Assembly (NCBI GenBank): GCA_945861265.1
Contig: CAMAUC010000023.1
Location: forward strand, 1-42,712
DNA: 42,712 nt
Source of the DNA: Rhizobium sp. Q54
GTDB lineage: Bacteria; Pseudomonadota; Alphaproteobacteria; Rhizobiales; Xanthobacteraceae
Direction of reading: 5' to 3'
The position numbers and the translations under genes were made by a program. The notes beneath the pieces were generated by a model, which was not told the DNA's origin, did not search any database, and saw only the letters and a list, made by a program, of their open reading frames with translations. This document shows, piece by piece, positions 1 to 8,671 of this stretch (positions within the stretch are counted from its first letter, which is position 1; the number at the start of each line of letters is the position of its first letter).

Positions 1-264
1 TATTGAGTGGGAGTGAGGGTTGGGTGAGTGGCAGCGAAGCGGCCAGAAATCAGCCTGCTGTGACTGACGCTGGACGTTTGTTCGAGGCATACGAGCGACA
101 CTGCATCAATCCGGGCGCTAACTCACTTTCGCCGCCGTTGCCCAAATGGCCGCGGATCACCGCCGGGGTTCGAGCGGAACTTCGGACCCCTGGGGCGCGA
201 TTCAGCGAAAGTTAAACGGTCGGAGAGCAGGGTCCGGCGCGTCGCTTTACGCTGGAGACTGTCG

Positions 265-1476
265 ATGATGAATTTCGTTCGTATGCTGGCTTTCGCCGTT
301 GTAGCGCTGGGCATGGTTAGCAACACCTTGCCTGCATCGGCGCAGGGCCCCGTCCGCGTCTCCTCGGACGTTCAATACGAACTCATCGGCCGCTGGGATG
401 CCGACAAGCTTAACAAGGTGCTCACCGACTACACGCCCAAATTCTTCGGCGTGACGGTGAAGTACACCGCCGCGAAGAATGCCGTGAAGTTTTACCGGGT
501 CACCTATTCCTCGGTGGTGCCGGAGCGCGGCAACAAGCCGATCGTGGCGACCGGGCTGGTCGCCATTCCCGATGTCGCCGGCACGTCGTTCCCGATGGTC
601 TCGTATCAACACGGCACCGTCTACGGCAAGGAGCAGGTGCCGTCGTTCCCGGACCAGTCGCCGGAGACGCAACTGATGCTCGCGCAGTTTGCCGGGCAGG
701 GCTACATCGTCATCGGCGCCGATTATTTCGGCATGGGCTCGTCGAAGGAGTCGGAAGGCTACATGGTGAAGGCCAGTCACCAGCAGGCGAGCTACGACAT
801 GCTGCTGGCCAGTCGCGCCGTGCTTGCCGACCTCAAGCTATCGAGCAACAAGCTGTTCGTCTCCGGCTGGTCGCAAGGCGGCTTCGTCGCCATGGCGTTC
901 CTGGAAAAACTGGAAGCGGCCGGCGTCAAGGTCGACGCGGCGGCGACGGCGAGCGCGCCGGTCGACGTGTCGGTCGCGCTCAATGGTTTTCTCAGCTTCC
1001 CGCGCAAGAACGACGCCGACTGGGTGAACTCGCTTTTCATCCTGTCGTCGTTCGCCTTCGAGAATTATTACGGGGTGCCGGGGCTGGCGCGTTCGCTGAT
1101 TGCGGATGCTTACTACGATGTCGCGCGTAAAGCGTACCTGCGCGAGCCGTTCAACGTCGCCGATGTGCCGACTGATCTGCGCAAGCTGATCAAGCCTGAC
1201 TACTTCAACCCGCTGTTCTTCGCCGAGTCGGCCTATGGCAAGCTCGTCGCGCAGACGCAGGCCTATCGCTGGGTCATCAAGTCGCCGGTGCGCAATTACT
1301 ATGGCGAGGCCGACGAGGCGATCGCCATAGGACTCGGCAAGCTGGCGATGACCTATGCGCAGGCGATGGGTAACGGCAATTCGCAGGTCGAGGCGGTCTC
1401 AACCGGACAGACGTCTCACCGCGGCACCTACGCGACGGCGGTGCCGCAGTGGAAGACGTGGTTCGACGGCCTGTAG
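265..1476 (+). CDS. Secreted alpha/beta hydrolase (lipase/esterase-like)
   Basis: A 403-residue protein with a clear Sec signal peptide (about residues 1-27, hydrophobic core AFAVVALGMV, cleavage after PASAQ), so it is exported. The nucleophile elbow GWSQGG places the catalytic serine near residue 203. An Asp in YYGEADEA and a His in QTSHRGTY near the C-terminus are plausible triad partners. The layout resembles secretory lipases and other large bacterial alpha/beta hydrolases acting on esters; the substrate cannot be told. A GGAG seven bases before the first ATG supports position 265, although a second ATG follows at once. It stands alone and converges on the next gene with 36 bases between them. 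Confidence 0.85.
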   Translation: MMNFVRMLAFAVVALGMVSNTLPASAQGPVRVSSDVQYELIGRWDADKLNKVLTDYTPKFFGVTVKYTAAKNAVKFYRVTYSSVVPERGNKPIVATGLVAIPDVAGTSFPMVSYQHGTVYGKEQVPSFPDQSPETQLMLAQFAGQGYIVIGADYFGMGSSKESEGYMVKASHQQASYDMLLASRAVLADLKLSSNKLFVSGWSQGGFVAMAFLEKLEAAGVKVDAAATASAPVDVSVALNGFLSFPRKNDADWVNSLFILSSFAFENYYGVPGLARSLIADAYYDVARKAYLREPFNVADVPTDLRKLIKPDYFNPLFFAESAYGKLVAQTQAYRWVIKSPVRNYYGEADEAIAIGLGKLAMTYAQAMGNGNSQVEAVSTGQTSHRGTYATAVPQWKTWFDGL

Positions 1477-1512
1477 CGATCGGCTGAAGGCGCGGGCGGG
1501 GCGCTTGTCGCA

Positions 1513-2388
1513 TCACCCCGCCTTCGCCACCTTATCCTGCGTCTTCGTCTCGAAGTCGCTCGCTTCATGCCGCTCGTGCAACTGGCTTGAGGGCTCGCCC
1601 TGCATGCGGTTGACCATGTTGCCGCGTTTCACCGCCGGGCGCTGCGACAGCATGTCGGCCCAGCGCGCCACGTTCTTGTATTCGTGTACGCTGAGAAATT
1701 CGCCGGCGTTGTAGCGCAGGCCCTTCGCCATGCCGCCATACCAGGGAAAGATGGCGATGTCGGCGATGGTGTAATCCTTGCCAGCGACATATTCGTTGCC
1801 GGCGAGCTGGCGGTCGAGCACATCCATCTGGCGCTTCACTTCCATGGCGAAGCGGTCGATGGCATATTCGATCTTCACCGGCGCATACTGATAGAAGTGG
1901 CCGAAGCCGCCGCCGAGATAGGGCGCCGAGCCCATCTGCCAGAACAGCCATGACAGGCACTCGGCCCGTGCCGCCGGCTCCGTCGGCAGGAAGGCGCCGA
2001 ACTTTTCGGCGAGATAAGTCAGGATCGCGCCGGATTCGAACACGCGGATCGGGTTAGGCCCGCTGCGGTCCAGCAGCGCCGGAATCTTGGAATTGGGGTT
2101 GACGCCGACAAAGCCGGAGCCGAACTGCTCGCCGTCGTGGATCCGGACCAGCCAGGCATCGTACTCGGCGCCCTTGTGGCCGAGCGCGAGCAGCTCCTCG
2201 AGTATGATGGTGACTTTTTGCCCGTTCGGCGTGGCGAGAGAATAAAGCTGCAAGGGATGGCGGCCGACGGGAAGTTCCTTCTCATGCGTCGCCCCGGCGA
2301 TCGGCCGGTTGATGTTGGCGAAGGCGCCGCCGCTGGGCTTTTTCCATTCCCAGACCTTGGGCGGCGTGTAGGCGGGCGTATCGGTCAT
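1513..2388 (-). CDS. yghU: Glutathione S-transferase family, YghU-type disulfide-bond oxidoreductase
   Basis: A 291-residue cytosolic protein with the long N-terminal extension (about 45 residues, including VWEWKKPSGGAFANINRP) typical of the YghU/Nu-class branch of glutathione S-transferases. The thioredoxin-like half follows, with TPNGQKV near residues 53-59, NPNSKIPAL near 97-105 and ESGAILTYLAEKFG near 118-131. The helical C-terminal half contains the conserved YTIADIAIFPW. Family members bind two glutathiones and reduce disulfides or peroxides. The gene is divergent from the ArsC-like gene across 96 bases. Family assignment is firm; the symbol is by resemblance. Confidence 0.88.
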   Translation of the reverse strand: MTDTPAYTPPKVWEWKKPSGGAFANINRPIAGATHEKELPVGRHPLQLYSLATPNGQKVTIILEELLALGHKGAEYDAWLVRIHDGEQFGSGFVGVNPNSKIPALLDRSGPNPIRVFESGAILTYLAEKFGAFLPTEPAARAECLSWLFWQMGSAPYLGGGFGHFYQYAPVKIEYAIDRFAMEVKRQMDVLDRQLAGNEYVAGKDYTIADIAIFPWYGGMAKGLRYNAGEFLSVHEYKNVARWADMLSQRPAVKRGNMVNRMQGEPSSQLHERHEASDFETKTQDKVAKAG

Positions 2389-2484
2389 TGCTTATCTCCT
2401 GGCGGCGTTGTGCGCCCTGATGTAGTTTGCGCGGAACCCGAAAGGAAGGGTAGCGTGGCGACAACTTCAATTTCGAGGTCACCC

Positions 2485-2835
2485 ATGCCCGTTACCATCT
2501 ACGGCATCAAGAACTGCGACACGATGAAGAAGGCGCGCGCCTGGCTCGACAAGGCCGGCGTCGACTATGCCTTTCACGACTACAAGAGCGCCGGCATCGA
2601 GAAAGAGAAACTTGAGAAGTGGACGAACAAGGCCGGCTGGGAAACGATCATCAACCGCGCCGGGCTGACGTTCAAGAAATTGCCGGACAAGGAAAAAGAA
2701 GGCCTCACCGAAGCCAAGGCGATCAAGTTGATGCTGGCCCAGCCGTCGATGATCAAGCGCCCGGTGCTGGAACTGGCGGGCGGTAAATTGCTGGTCGGCT
2801 TCAAACCGGAGGCTTACGAAGCGGCGCTCGGCTGA
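2485..2835 (+). CDS. ArsC/Spx family protein (YffB-like)
   Basis: A 116-residue protein that begins with MPVTIYGIKNCDTMKKA, the single-cysteine ArsC/Spx/YffB signature (Cys11 followed by the TMKKA helix). The C-terminal LIKRPVLE-type segment reads MIKRPVLELAGGKLLVGF. Members have a thioredoxin-like fold and probably act as glutathione-dependent reductases; true arsenate reduction is doubtful for the YffB branch. The length matches the family (about 115). The reading frame stays open upstream, but the ATG at 2485 is where family similarity starts. It is transcribed away from the glutathione S-transferase gene, and both are thiol-linked, which may or may not be meaningful. Confidence 0.87.
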   Translation: MPVTIYGIKNCDTMKKARAWLDKAGVDYAFHDYKSAGIEKEKLEKWTNKAGWETIINRAGLTFKKLPDKEKEGLTEAKAIKLMLAQPSMIKRPVLELAGGKLLVGFKPEAYEAALG

Positions 2836-2839
2836 CGCG

Positions 2840-3418
2840 CTACTTCTTGCCCGCCTCGAGGCTGGCCTTGCGGATCGCGCGCAGCACGTTCGGCATGTCG
2901 GTATTGATGGCCTGTTCGATCATGAATTGCGGCACCGGGAAATCCGGCGCGAATTTCGCGCTATACGACAGCCGCGTCGCCGAGCCGTTCGCTGCCGGCT
3001 CAAGCCGCCATTCGCCTTCGGACACGCGCATGTCGCCGCTGACGCGCTTGAACATCAGCCGATGGCCGAATTCGTAAGTGTTGCGCATGACGGTGCGCAG
3101 CTTCGGGAACAATACCGACCAGTTGATGACGTGTTCCTGGATGTCCCATTTGCCGCCGCCGCTCTGCACCACCTTGCAGCTTTCCAGATTGGCGATGATG
3201 CGCGGCATGCGCGGACAATCGGTCAGCACCGCCCAGACCACGGCCGGCGCGGCGGCGATGTCGATGACGGCGCGAATCTGCGCGGTATTGGCGGCGGCGT
3301 CGGTCCTGACATGGACCACCGGTTCGCCGCCGCCGGCGCGCGCCGCTTCTGCGCCGTAAGAAGCGGCGATCAGCAATACGCAGGACAGTCCGGCTGCGAT
3401 TCGTGTCGGCGCGGGCAT
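2840..3418 (-). CDS. Periplasmic SRPBCC (START/cyclase-like) protein
   Basis: A 192-residue protein with a signal peptide (MPAPTRIAAGLSCVLLIAA, cleavage near EAA). A START/SRPBCC ligand-binding domain follows: a strand pattern ending in AAPAVVWAVLTDCPRMPRII, the usual opening of polyketide-cyclase/Coq10-like domains, and a long C-terminal helix (residues about 160-190). The start at 3418 was chosen over an in-frame ATG at 3445 because GAAGGA lies about eight bases before it and because it puts the signal peptide at the very N-terminus. The ligand is unknown. It converges on the ArsC-like gene with only 4 bases between stop codons. Confidence 0.8.
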   Translation of the reverse strand: MPAPTRIAAGLSCVLLIAASYGAEAARAGGGEPVVHVRTDAAANTAQIRAVIDIAAAPAVVWAVLTDCPRMPRIIANLESCKVVQSGGGKWDIQEHVINWSVLFPKLRTVMRNTYEFGHRLMFKRVSGDMRVSEGEWRLEPAANGSATRLSYSAKFAPDFPVPQFMIEQAINTDMPNVLRAIRKASLEAGKK

Positions 3419-3480
3419 GGCGGCGTCCTTCTCGATTCGGATCATGGTACAATGCAATTGTGACAACGGGATCGCGGCCG

Positions 3481-3564
3481 ATGAAAACCTATAAAAAGCG
3501 GGACTTTCCCGTCTCGGAGATCCGCCGTTTCCTGGAGCCGGGGCCGGTGGTGCGATTGTCCTAG
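3481..3564 (+). pseudogene. 5' remnant of a flavin reductase (flavoredoxin-like) gene
   Basis: An ATG at 3481 opens 27 codons reading MKTYKKRDFPVSEIRRFLEP and then GPVVRLS before TAG. From memory of the family, flavin reductase-like/flavoredoxin proteins (about 190-200 residues) commonly begin with a very similar stretch, KKRDFPV..IRR.LEPGPVVLVSS. Similarity breaks down right after GPVV, where the frame ends. No later part of such a protein is visible before the next gene. I read it as the 5' stub of a deleted gene. A short independent peptide is less likely. Recognition is by motif memory only. Confidence 0.55.
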
Positions 3565-3623
3565 GATAAAATAGCCGGGAAACTTGCAACCGAATATTCA
3601 CGGTCATTGGCTAGCGTGCCGCG

Positions 3624-4340
3624 ATGGAAATCGTGCCGTGGATGATGTTGTCTGCCGCCGTTCGCGTCTTGTCGGTACAAGGCGGATTGACGGCTATGGC
3701 AGCGATGCAGGTGTCGGACCTCTGTCTGTTCATCGCTTTCCTGCTGGCGTCTCGGCGCATGATCGAAAGCACCGGCGGCGTCACCACGCTCGGTCATCTC
3801 AGCCTGGGCCAGCAGGTGGCGATGGGCCGCAAGATTTTGCTGCGCGTCGTCGGCGTGATGATTGTCGGTTCCGTCGTCGTCTCGGCCTACGGCATCCAGC
3901 CGTCTGGCGCGCGCATGTTGCTCGGCTTCGACGGCATCGCCTACGATCAGCAGACCATCGACGGCTTCCTGTGGAGCGCCTTTCTCGCCGCGCTGACCTT
4001 GCTGCTGGTGCTGCGCTTTGAGAAAGCTGGTGACGCCGATCTTGTCGCGGCGTTCAAGGAACTGTGGTCGCACGCTTATTATCTGGCGCCGGCGATCCTG
4101 CTGGTTACCTTGATCGATATCGGTCTGAGCATGCTGCAAGGCGCGGGGCGCGGCGTGGTCTTCGCCTTCTGGATCAGCGACCTGGCGCCTTCGCTGGTGC
4201 GGGCGCTGACGTTCTACGCTTTTGTCTTTACGTTCGCGGCTGCGCGCCTCTGGATAACATTGGCGATATTGATCTACGCCTTGCGAGAATCCTATCGGCG
4301 CAGTCCGGCCGCGCCAGCCTCCGGCGCGACGCAAACCTGA
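3624..4340 (+). CDS. Unrecognised polytopic inner-membrane protein
   Basis: A 238-residue protein that I do not recognise. It is strongly hydrophobic, with about five to six likely membrane segments (near residues 20-42, 72-90, 112-128, 150-168 and 190-222) separated by short charged loops such as SRRMIESTGG and RFEKAGDADL. There is no catalytic or transport signature I can name. The C-terminus RESYRRSPAAPASGATQT is probably cytoplasmic. It follows the flavin reductase remnant and converges on the universal stress protein gene with 10 bases between them. The start has only a weak ribosome binding site. It could be an uncharacterised DUF family member. Confidence 0.6.
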   Translation: MEIVPWMMLSAAVRVLSVQGGLTAMAAMQVSDLCLFIAFLLASRRMIESTGGVTTLGHLSLGQQVAMGRKILLRVVGVMIVGSVVVSAYGIQPSGARMLLGFDGIAYDQQTIDGFLWSAFLAALTLLLVLRFEKAGDADLVAAFKELWSHAYYLAPAILLVTLIDIGLSMLQGAGRGVVFAFWISDLAPSLVRALTFYAFVFTFAAARLWITLAILIYALRESYRRSPAAPASGATQT

Positions 4341-4350
4341 ATCTCGCCGC

Positions 4351-5190
4351 TCAGACCGGCACCGCCAGCAGCGGGCAGGGTGACCGCCGCAGCACGCGCT
4401 CGGTGGTCGAGCCGCGCAGCGCATCGAGAAAGCCGTGGTGGCCGGCGGTGGCCATGCCGATCAAATCGGGCGGCCAGTCGGCGGCGGCGTCGAGGATCGC
4501 CTGTACCACATCACCCTTGCGCAGCGCGACGGCGGCGGGCCTGTGAGGTAGGCGGTGGTGCTGGAGTTCGGGCGGATTGGCGCCGACATGCAGCAGCCGC
4601 TCTTCAACAAGGTGATCCTGGACATCGATGCCAGCCAGCATATGGGCAAAGCCCATGATGGTGTTGACGGCGGCCGCCGGCGCCGGTTCGCGGTCGACCG
4701 GGATCAGCACCCGCTTGAGATGGACTTCGCCGCGCAAGGGATCGACGAAGCCGCGCGAATTCGCCGGCACGAACAAAGTCGGCGTTTTGGCATGGCGCGC
4801 CAGTTTCTCGGCCGCCGAGCCGCGCAGCCAGCGCGCCACGCCGTCGCGGCCTTCGGTGGCGAGCACGATCAGGTCGGCCGGGTGTTCATCGAGAAAATTC
4901 AAGACGCCGCCGACGGCCGATTGCGCTTCAAGTTCGACCTTGGCGATGGTGACGCCGAGCTTTGCCGCGATCGCGGCGGGCGTATCGGTTTCCTTCGCCA
5001 GACCCCAGCCGGCAAGCGCGACGCGGATATGCGGGAACGCGGTCCATTCCGCCGTCTCGCTGCCGGTGCCGACATGGACCAAAGTGAGCGCGCATTTGGC
5101 GTTGAGCGCAATGCGCAGGGCATGGACGAAGGCCTGCGCGCTGGCGTCGGAAAAATCGGTCGGGTGGACGATGGAACGCAGCGTCAGCAT
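4351..5190 (-). CDS. Tandem universal stress protein (UspA family)
   Basis: A 279-residue protein with two Usp domains. The first starts at once (LRSIVHPTDFSDASAQAFVHAL) and ends with the nucleotide-loop-like ATEGRDGVARWLRGSAAEKL. The second starts near residue 160 (LKRVLIPVDREPAPAAAV) and ends with TAGHHGFLDALRGSTTERVL followed by CPLLAVP, the classic Usp ending. Both keep glycines and GS/GST of the ATP-binding loop, so ATP binding is plausible in each. Tandem Usps of this length usually respond to stress or energy limitation. It is a single gene, divergent from prfC. Confidence 0.88.
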   Translation of the reverse strand: MLTLRSIVHPTDFSDASAQAFVHALRIALNAKCALTLVHVGTGSETAEWTAFPHIRVALAGWGLAKETDTPAAIAAKLGVTIAKVELEAQSAVGGVLNFLDEHPADLIVLATEGRDGVARWLRGSAAEKLARHAKTPTLFVPANSRGFVDPLRGEVHLKRVLIPVDREPAPAAAVNTIMGFAHMLAGIDVQDHLVEERLLHVGANPPELQHHRLPHRPAAVALRKGDVVQAILDAAADWPPDLIGMATAGHHGFLDALRGSTTERVLRRSPCPLLAVPV

Positions 5191-5332
5191 GGATCGCTCA
5201 AAGCCTCCGGCGGCAATGGTGCAAGCCTAGCAAAGCCCGGCAGATCGGCCTTTGCGTCAAATCAACCCGGCGGCACCCGGCCGGGTGGCCGGACCCCTTG
5301 ATCCGACAGCCTTTCCCTGCCACATGCGGCGC

Positions 5333-6964
5333 ATGGACATGCCGCTTTCTTCCCCGGATTCGGGCCCCAAACTGAGCAATGCGTCGCCGCTGGCCGCCGA
5401 GGTCGAGCGCCGGCGCACCTTTGCCATCATTTCCCATCCCGACGCCGGCAAGACGACCCTGACGGAGAAGCTGCTGCTGTTCGGCGGCGCGATTAATCTG
5501 GCCGGTCAGGTCAAGGCCAAGCGCGACCGCCGCTCGACCCGCTCGGACTGGATGTCGATCGAAAAGGAACGCGGCATCTCTGTGGTCACCTCGGTTATGA
5601 CCTTCGATTACGAAGGCCGCGTGTTCAATCTGCTCGACACGCCGGGCCACGAGGACTTCTCGGAAGACACCTATCGCACGCTCACCGCCGTCGACTCGGC
5701 GGTGATGGTGATCGACGGCGCCAAGGGCATCGAGGCGCGCACGCGCAAATTGTTCGAGGTTTGCCGGCTGCGCGACATTCCGATCGTCACCTTCATCAAT
5801 AAAATGGATCGCGAGAGCCGCGACCCGTTCGAGATTCTCGACGAGATCGAAAAGACGCTCGCGCTCGACACCACGCCGATGACCTGGCCGATCGGGCAGG
5901 GCCGCGACTTCGCCGGCACTTACGACATCAAACGCGGCGACATGCGGCTGATGACCGAGGACTCCAAGGACGCCGCCTCGCAGCCGCTCGATCTCGCGTC
6001 GCTGGCGGCGAAGAACGCCATGCTGGATGCCGGCGCCATCGCCGAGGAATTGTCGATCGTCAAGGAAGCCTGCCGGCCGTTCGACTTCGCCGCGTTTCGC
6101 GAGGGCCATTTGACGCCGGTCTATTTCGGCTCGGCCCTGAAGAATTTCGGCGTCAAGGACCTGCTTGACGCGCTCGCCGAATTCGCGCCGTCGCCACGGC
6201 CGCAGACGGCCTCGACCCGTATTGTCGAGCCGGAAGAAAACGTCATGTCGGCTTTCGTGTTCAAGATCCAGGCTAACATGGACCCCAATCACCGCGACCG
6301 CATCGCTTTCGCGCGGCTGGTGTCGGGCAAATTGCGTCGCGGCATGAAGGCCAAGCTCGTGCGCACCGGCAAGCCGATGACCTTGTCGTCGCCGCAGTTC
6401 TTTTTCGCGCAGGACCGCTCGATCGCCGACGAGGCTTTTGCCGGCGACGTGGTCGGTATTCCGAACCACGGCACCTTGCGCATCGGCGATACCTTGACCG
6501 AAGGCGAGGACATCAAGTTCCTTGGCGTGCCGATGTTCGCCCCGGAAATCCTGCGCCGGGTCAAGCTCGGCGATCCGATGAAGGCCAAGAAGCTGAAAGA
6601 GGCGTTGCAGCAAATGGCGGAAGAGGGCGTCGTACAGGCGTTCCGGCCGCTCGACGGTGCGCCGGCGATGGTCGGCGTCGTCGGATCGCTGCAGCTCGAC
6701 GTCTTGAAGGTGCGGCTGCGCGACGAATACGGCCTCGATATCGATTTCGAGACGCCGGAGTTTCAATTGGCGCGCTGGATATCCTGCGACGACGCGAAAA
6801 AGCTCAACGACTTCGTGCAGGCCAATTATTCGAGCGTCGCCGAGGACCTCGACGGCGACCGCGTGTTCATGGCGCGCAATGACTTCATCCTCGGTTACAC
6901 CTCCGAGCGCGCGCCGGGCATCGTGTTCAACGACATCAAGGACGTGAAGAACAAGGCGGGATAA
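5333..6964 (+). CDS. prfC: Peptide chain release factor 3 (GTPase)
   Basis: RF3 is a translational GTPase that recycles RF1/RF2 after termination. The sequence has P-loop ISHPDAGKTTLTEKLLLFGG, the switch region RSTRSDWMSIEKERGISVVTSV, DTPGHEDFSEDTYRTL and NKMD, then the beta-barrel domain and an EF-G III/V-like C-terminus ending SERAPGIVFNDI. With the start at 5333 (MDMPLSS) it is 543 residues, close to the usual 525-540. An upstream in-frame ATG at 5252 would add 27 unsupported residues, and 5339 is equally possible because no clear Shine-Dalgarno site exists. Its stop codon directly abuts the stop of the converging gene. Confidence 0.96.
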   Translation: MDMPLSSPDSGPKLSNASPLAAEVERRRTFAIISHPDAGKTTLTEKLLLFGGAINLAGQVKAKRDRRSTRSDWMSIEKERGISVVTSVMTFDYEGRVFNLLDTPGHEDFSEDTYRTLTAVDSAVMVIDGAKGIEARTRKLFEVCRLRDIPIVTFINKMDRESRDPFEILDEIEKTLALDTTPMTWPIGQGRDFAGTYDIKRGDMRLMTEDSKDAASQPLDLASLAAKNAMLDAGAIAEELSIVKEACRPFDFAAFREGHLTPVYFGSALKNFGVKDLLDALAEFAPSPRPQTASTRIVEPEENVMSAFVFKIQANMDPNHRDRIAFARLVSGKLRRGMKAKLVRTGKPMTLSSPQFFFAQDRSIADEAFAGDVVGIPNHGTLRIGDTLTEGEDIKFLGVPMFAPEILRRVKLGDPMKAKKLKEALQQMAEEGVVQAFRPLDGAPAMVGVVGSLQLDVLKVRLRDEYGLDIDFETPEFQLARWISCDDAKKLNDFVQANYSSVAEDLDGDRVFMARNDFILGYTSERAPGIVFNDIKDVKNKAG

Positions 6965-7927
6965 TCAATTCACCTGCACATTGGCCGCCTTGATCACCGG
7001 CGCCCAGCGTTCGACTTCGCGGTCGATGACGGCGCGGAATTCCTCCGGCGAATTGCCGACCGGCGCCATCAACTGCGCGGCCAGTTTGTCGCGCACGTCC
7101 GGCAGTTTGACGATCGCGGCGACATCCTTGTTGATGGCGGCGATCAAAGGCTTCGGCAGGCCACCGGGGCCGATCAATCCCATCCAGGCGTCGGCGTCGA
7201 TATCGATGCCCGATTCTTTCAGCGTCGGAATATCGGGCAGGAACGGCGAGCGCGTGGCGGTCGATACCGCCAGCACCTTTACCTTTCCGGCTCTGGCCTG
7301 AACCATGACCGAAATCGCCGGCAGGCAACCCATCTGCGCGTCGTTGCGCATCACCGCGCTGATCGCCTGCGGCGAACTGGTGTAGGGCACATGCAGCATC
7401 CGGGTGCCGGACTTGATGGCGATGGCTTCCATCGCCAGTTGCGACAGCGAGCCGTTGCCGATCGAGGCAAAATTGTATTTGCCGGGATTGGCCTTCAACA
7501 GCGCGATCAATTCGGCGACCGATTTGACGTTCAGCTCGTTGCTCACCGCCAGCGCGCTCGGCTGCGTGATCAATTGTGTGATCGCGGCAATGTCCATTTT
7601 CGGATCGTAGGGCAACCTCGAAAACAGCAGCGTGTTAATAGCGAGCGGGCCACCAATGCTGACGCCGATGGTAGCGGCGTCGGGCGCGGCCTTGGCGACG
7701 GCATCGGTGCCGAGATTGCCGCTGGCGCCGGCCTTGTTTTCGACGATGAAGGTGCTGTCCGGATATTTCTTGCCCAGCTGGTCGGCGATCAGGCGGGCGA
7801 CGATGTCGGGTGTCGAGCCGGGGCCGAAGGGGGCGACGATATGCACGGTTTTCGGCGGCCAGCTTTGCGCGGCGGCGGGCAGGGCGAACACCGCCAGCAG
7901 GACGACGAGTGCGATCCGCTTGACCAT
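6965..7927 (-). CDS. Bug-family (TctC) periplasmic solute-binding protein
   Basis: A 320-residue protein with a signal peptide (MVKRIALVVLLAVFALPAAAQ). The Bug/TctC fold markers follow in order: WPPKTVHIVAPFGPGSTPDIVARLIA, the VENKAGASGNLGT loop, and the domain II stretch ending in an Arg-Glu-rich helix EEFRAVIDREVERWAPVIKAANV. Such proteins capture carboxylates or related small anions for TctAB-type transporters, or act as orphan sensors. No tctA/tctB gene is near, so it is an orphan here. An inverted repeat lies just upstream of the start (7937-7956). The ligand is not predictable from sequence. Confidence 0.93.
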   Translation of the reverse strand: MVKRIALVVLLAVFALPAAAQSWPPKTVHIVAPFGPGSTPDIVARLIADQLGKKYPDSTFIVENKAGASGNLGTDAVAKAAPDAATIGVSIGGPLAINTLLFSRLPYDPKMDIAAITQLITQPSALAVSNELNVKSVAELIALLKANPGKYNFASIGNGSLSQLAMEAIAIKSGTRMLHVPYTSSPQAISAVMRNDAQMGCLPAISVMVQARAGKVKVLAVSTATRSPFLPDIPTLKESGIDIDADAWMGLIGPGGLPKPLIAAINKDVAAIVKLPDVRDKLAAQLMAPVGNSPEEFRAVIDREVERWAPVIKAANVQVN

Positions 7928-7936
7928 CTGTGTCCT

Positions 7937-7956
7937 CGTAACGTTTTGTTGTTACG
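7937..7956. promoter_or_regulatory. Interrupted palindrome upstream of the Bug-family gene
   Basis: CGTAAC and GTTACG are separated by 8 bases, 10 bases before the start codon of the minus-strand solute-binding protein gene. It could be a repressor operator or a small leader hairpin. The arms are only 6 bp, so chance cannot be ruled out. Confidence 0.25.
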
Positions 7957-8071
7957 CCCGCACCACCGCCGATAAGCCTTACACGATTCGGCCGGTGGCT
8001 TGCATTGATCGCCGTCATCGCCTCTACTGCGCCGCCAAGGACAGCGTCAACGCTTTAACCGCGAGCATAAC

Positions 8072-8653
8072 ATGGGCTTCCTGGTTCTGATCGCAGGGTT
8101 GCTGGTTTTTATTGCCACCCATGTCTTCGTGTCGATGCGCGGCGCGCGCGCCGCGGCGATGGCGCGGCTCGGCGTCGTCGGCTACCGGATCGCTTTCTCG
8201 GTCGTGTCGATCGCCGGACTGGTTCTGATCGTCTGGGGTTATGGCCTCTATCGCGCGCATGAATGGATCGATGTGTGGTTTCCGCCGGCCTTCACGCGCC
8301 ACATCGCCGTTCTGCTGATGCTGTTTTCGGTCATCTTCATGACCGCCGTGTTTTTCCAGTGCCACATCAAGGCGAGACTGAAATATCCGATGCTGGCGAG
8401 CGTGAAGACCTGGGCGCTGGCGCATCTGATCGCCAATGGCGATCTCGGCTCGATCCTGATGTTCGGCACGTTCCTCGGCTGGGCCGTGTTCGCGCGCATA
8501 TCAGCCAAGCGCCGCACCGACGAAGTGGCCGCGGTCGCGCCCTCGGGTTATACCAACGACGCCATCGTGGTCCTGCTCGGGATCGTGATCTATCTCGCGC
8601 TCGGCTATGTGTTCCATCCGGTGTTCATCGGCGTTTCGGTGTTCGGTAAATAG
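8072..8653 (+). CDS. NnrU family membrane protein
   Basis: A 193-residue membrane protein beginning MGFLVLIAGLLVFIATHVFVS, with about five to six transmembrane helices. The NnrU-type features are the N-terminal GLLVFIATH, the long RLGVVGYRIAFSVVSIAGLVLIVWGY segment, and LKYPMLASVKTWALAHLIANGDLGS near residues 108-132. NnrU is named from denitrification gene clusters, and relatives are widespread in alphaproteobacteria without nitrite reductase nearby. No denitrification gene is seen here. It runs in the same direction as panB, 18 bases ahead of it, so the two may share a transcript. Confidence 0.9.
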   Translation: MGFLVLIAGLLVFIATHVFVSMRGARAAAMARLGVVGYRIAFSVVSIAGLVLIVWGYGLYRAHEWIDVWFPPAFTRHIAVLLMLFSVIFMTAVFFQCHIKARLKYPMLASVKTWALAHLIANGDLGSILMFGTFLGWAVFARISAKRRTDEVAAVAPSGYTNDAIVVLLGIVIYLALGYVFHPVFIGVSVFGK

Positions 8654-8671
8654 CGTAACAAGGCAGCACAC

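Noticed and set aside
3-215. 70-codon open frame at the left edge
   Set aside because: No ribosome binding site, no recognised motif and a composition unlike the neighbours. Positions 1-264 are treated as intergenic with nothing supported.
5198-6766. Long open frame of 522 codons antisense to prfC
   Set aside because: His/Arg/Asp-rich translation typical of the shadow frame of a GC-rich gene. prfC on the other strand is complete and canonical.
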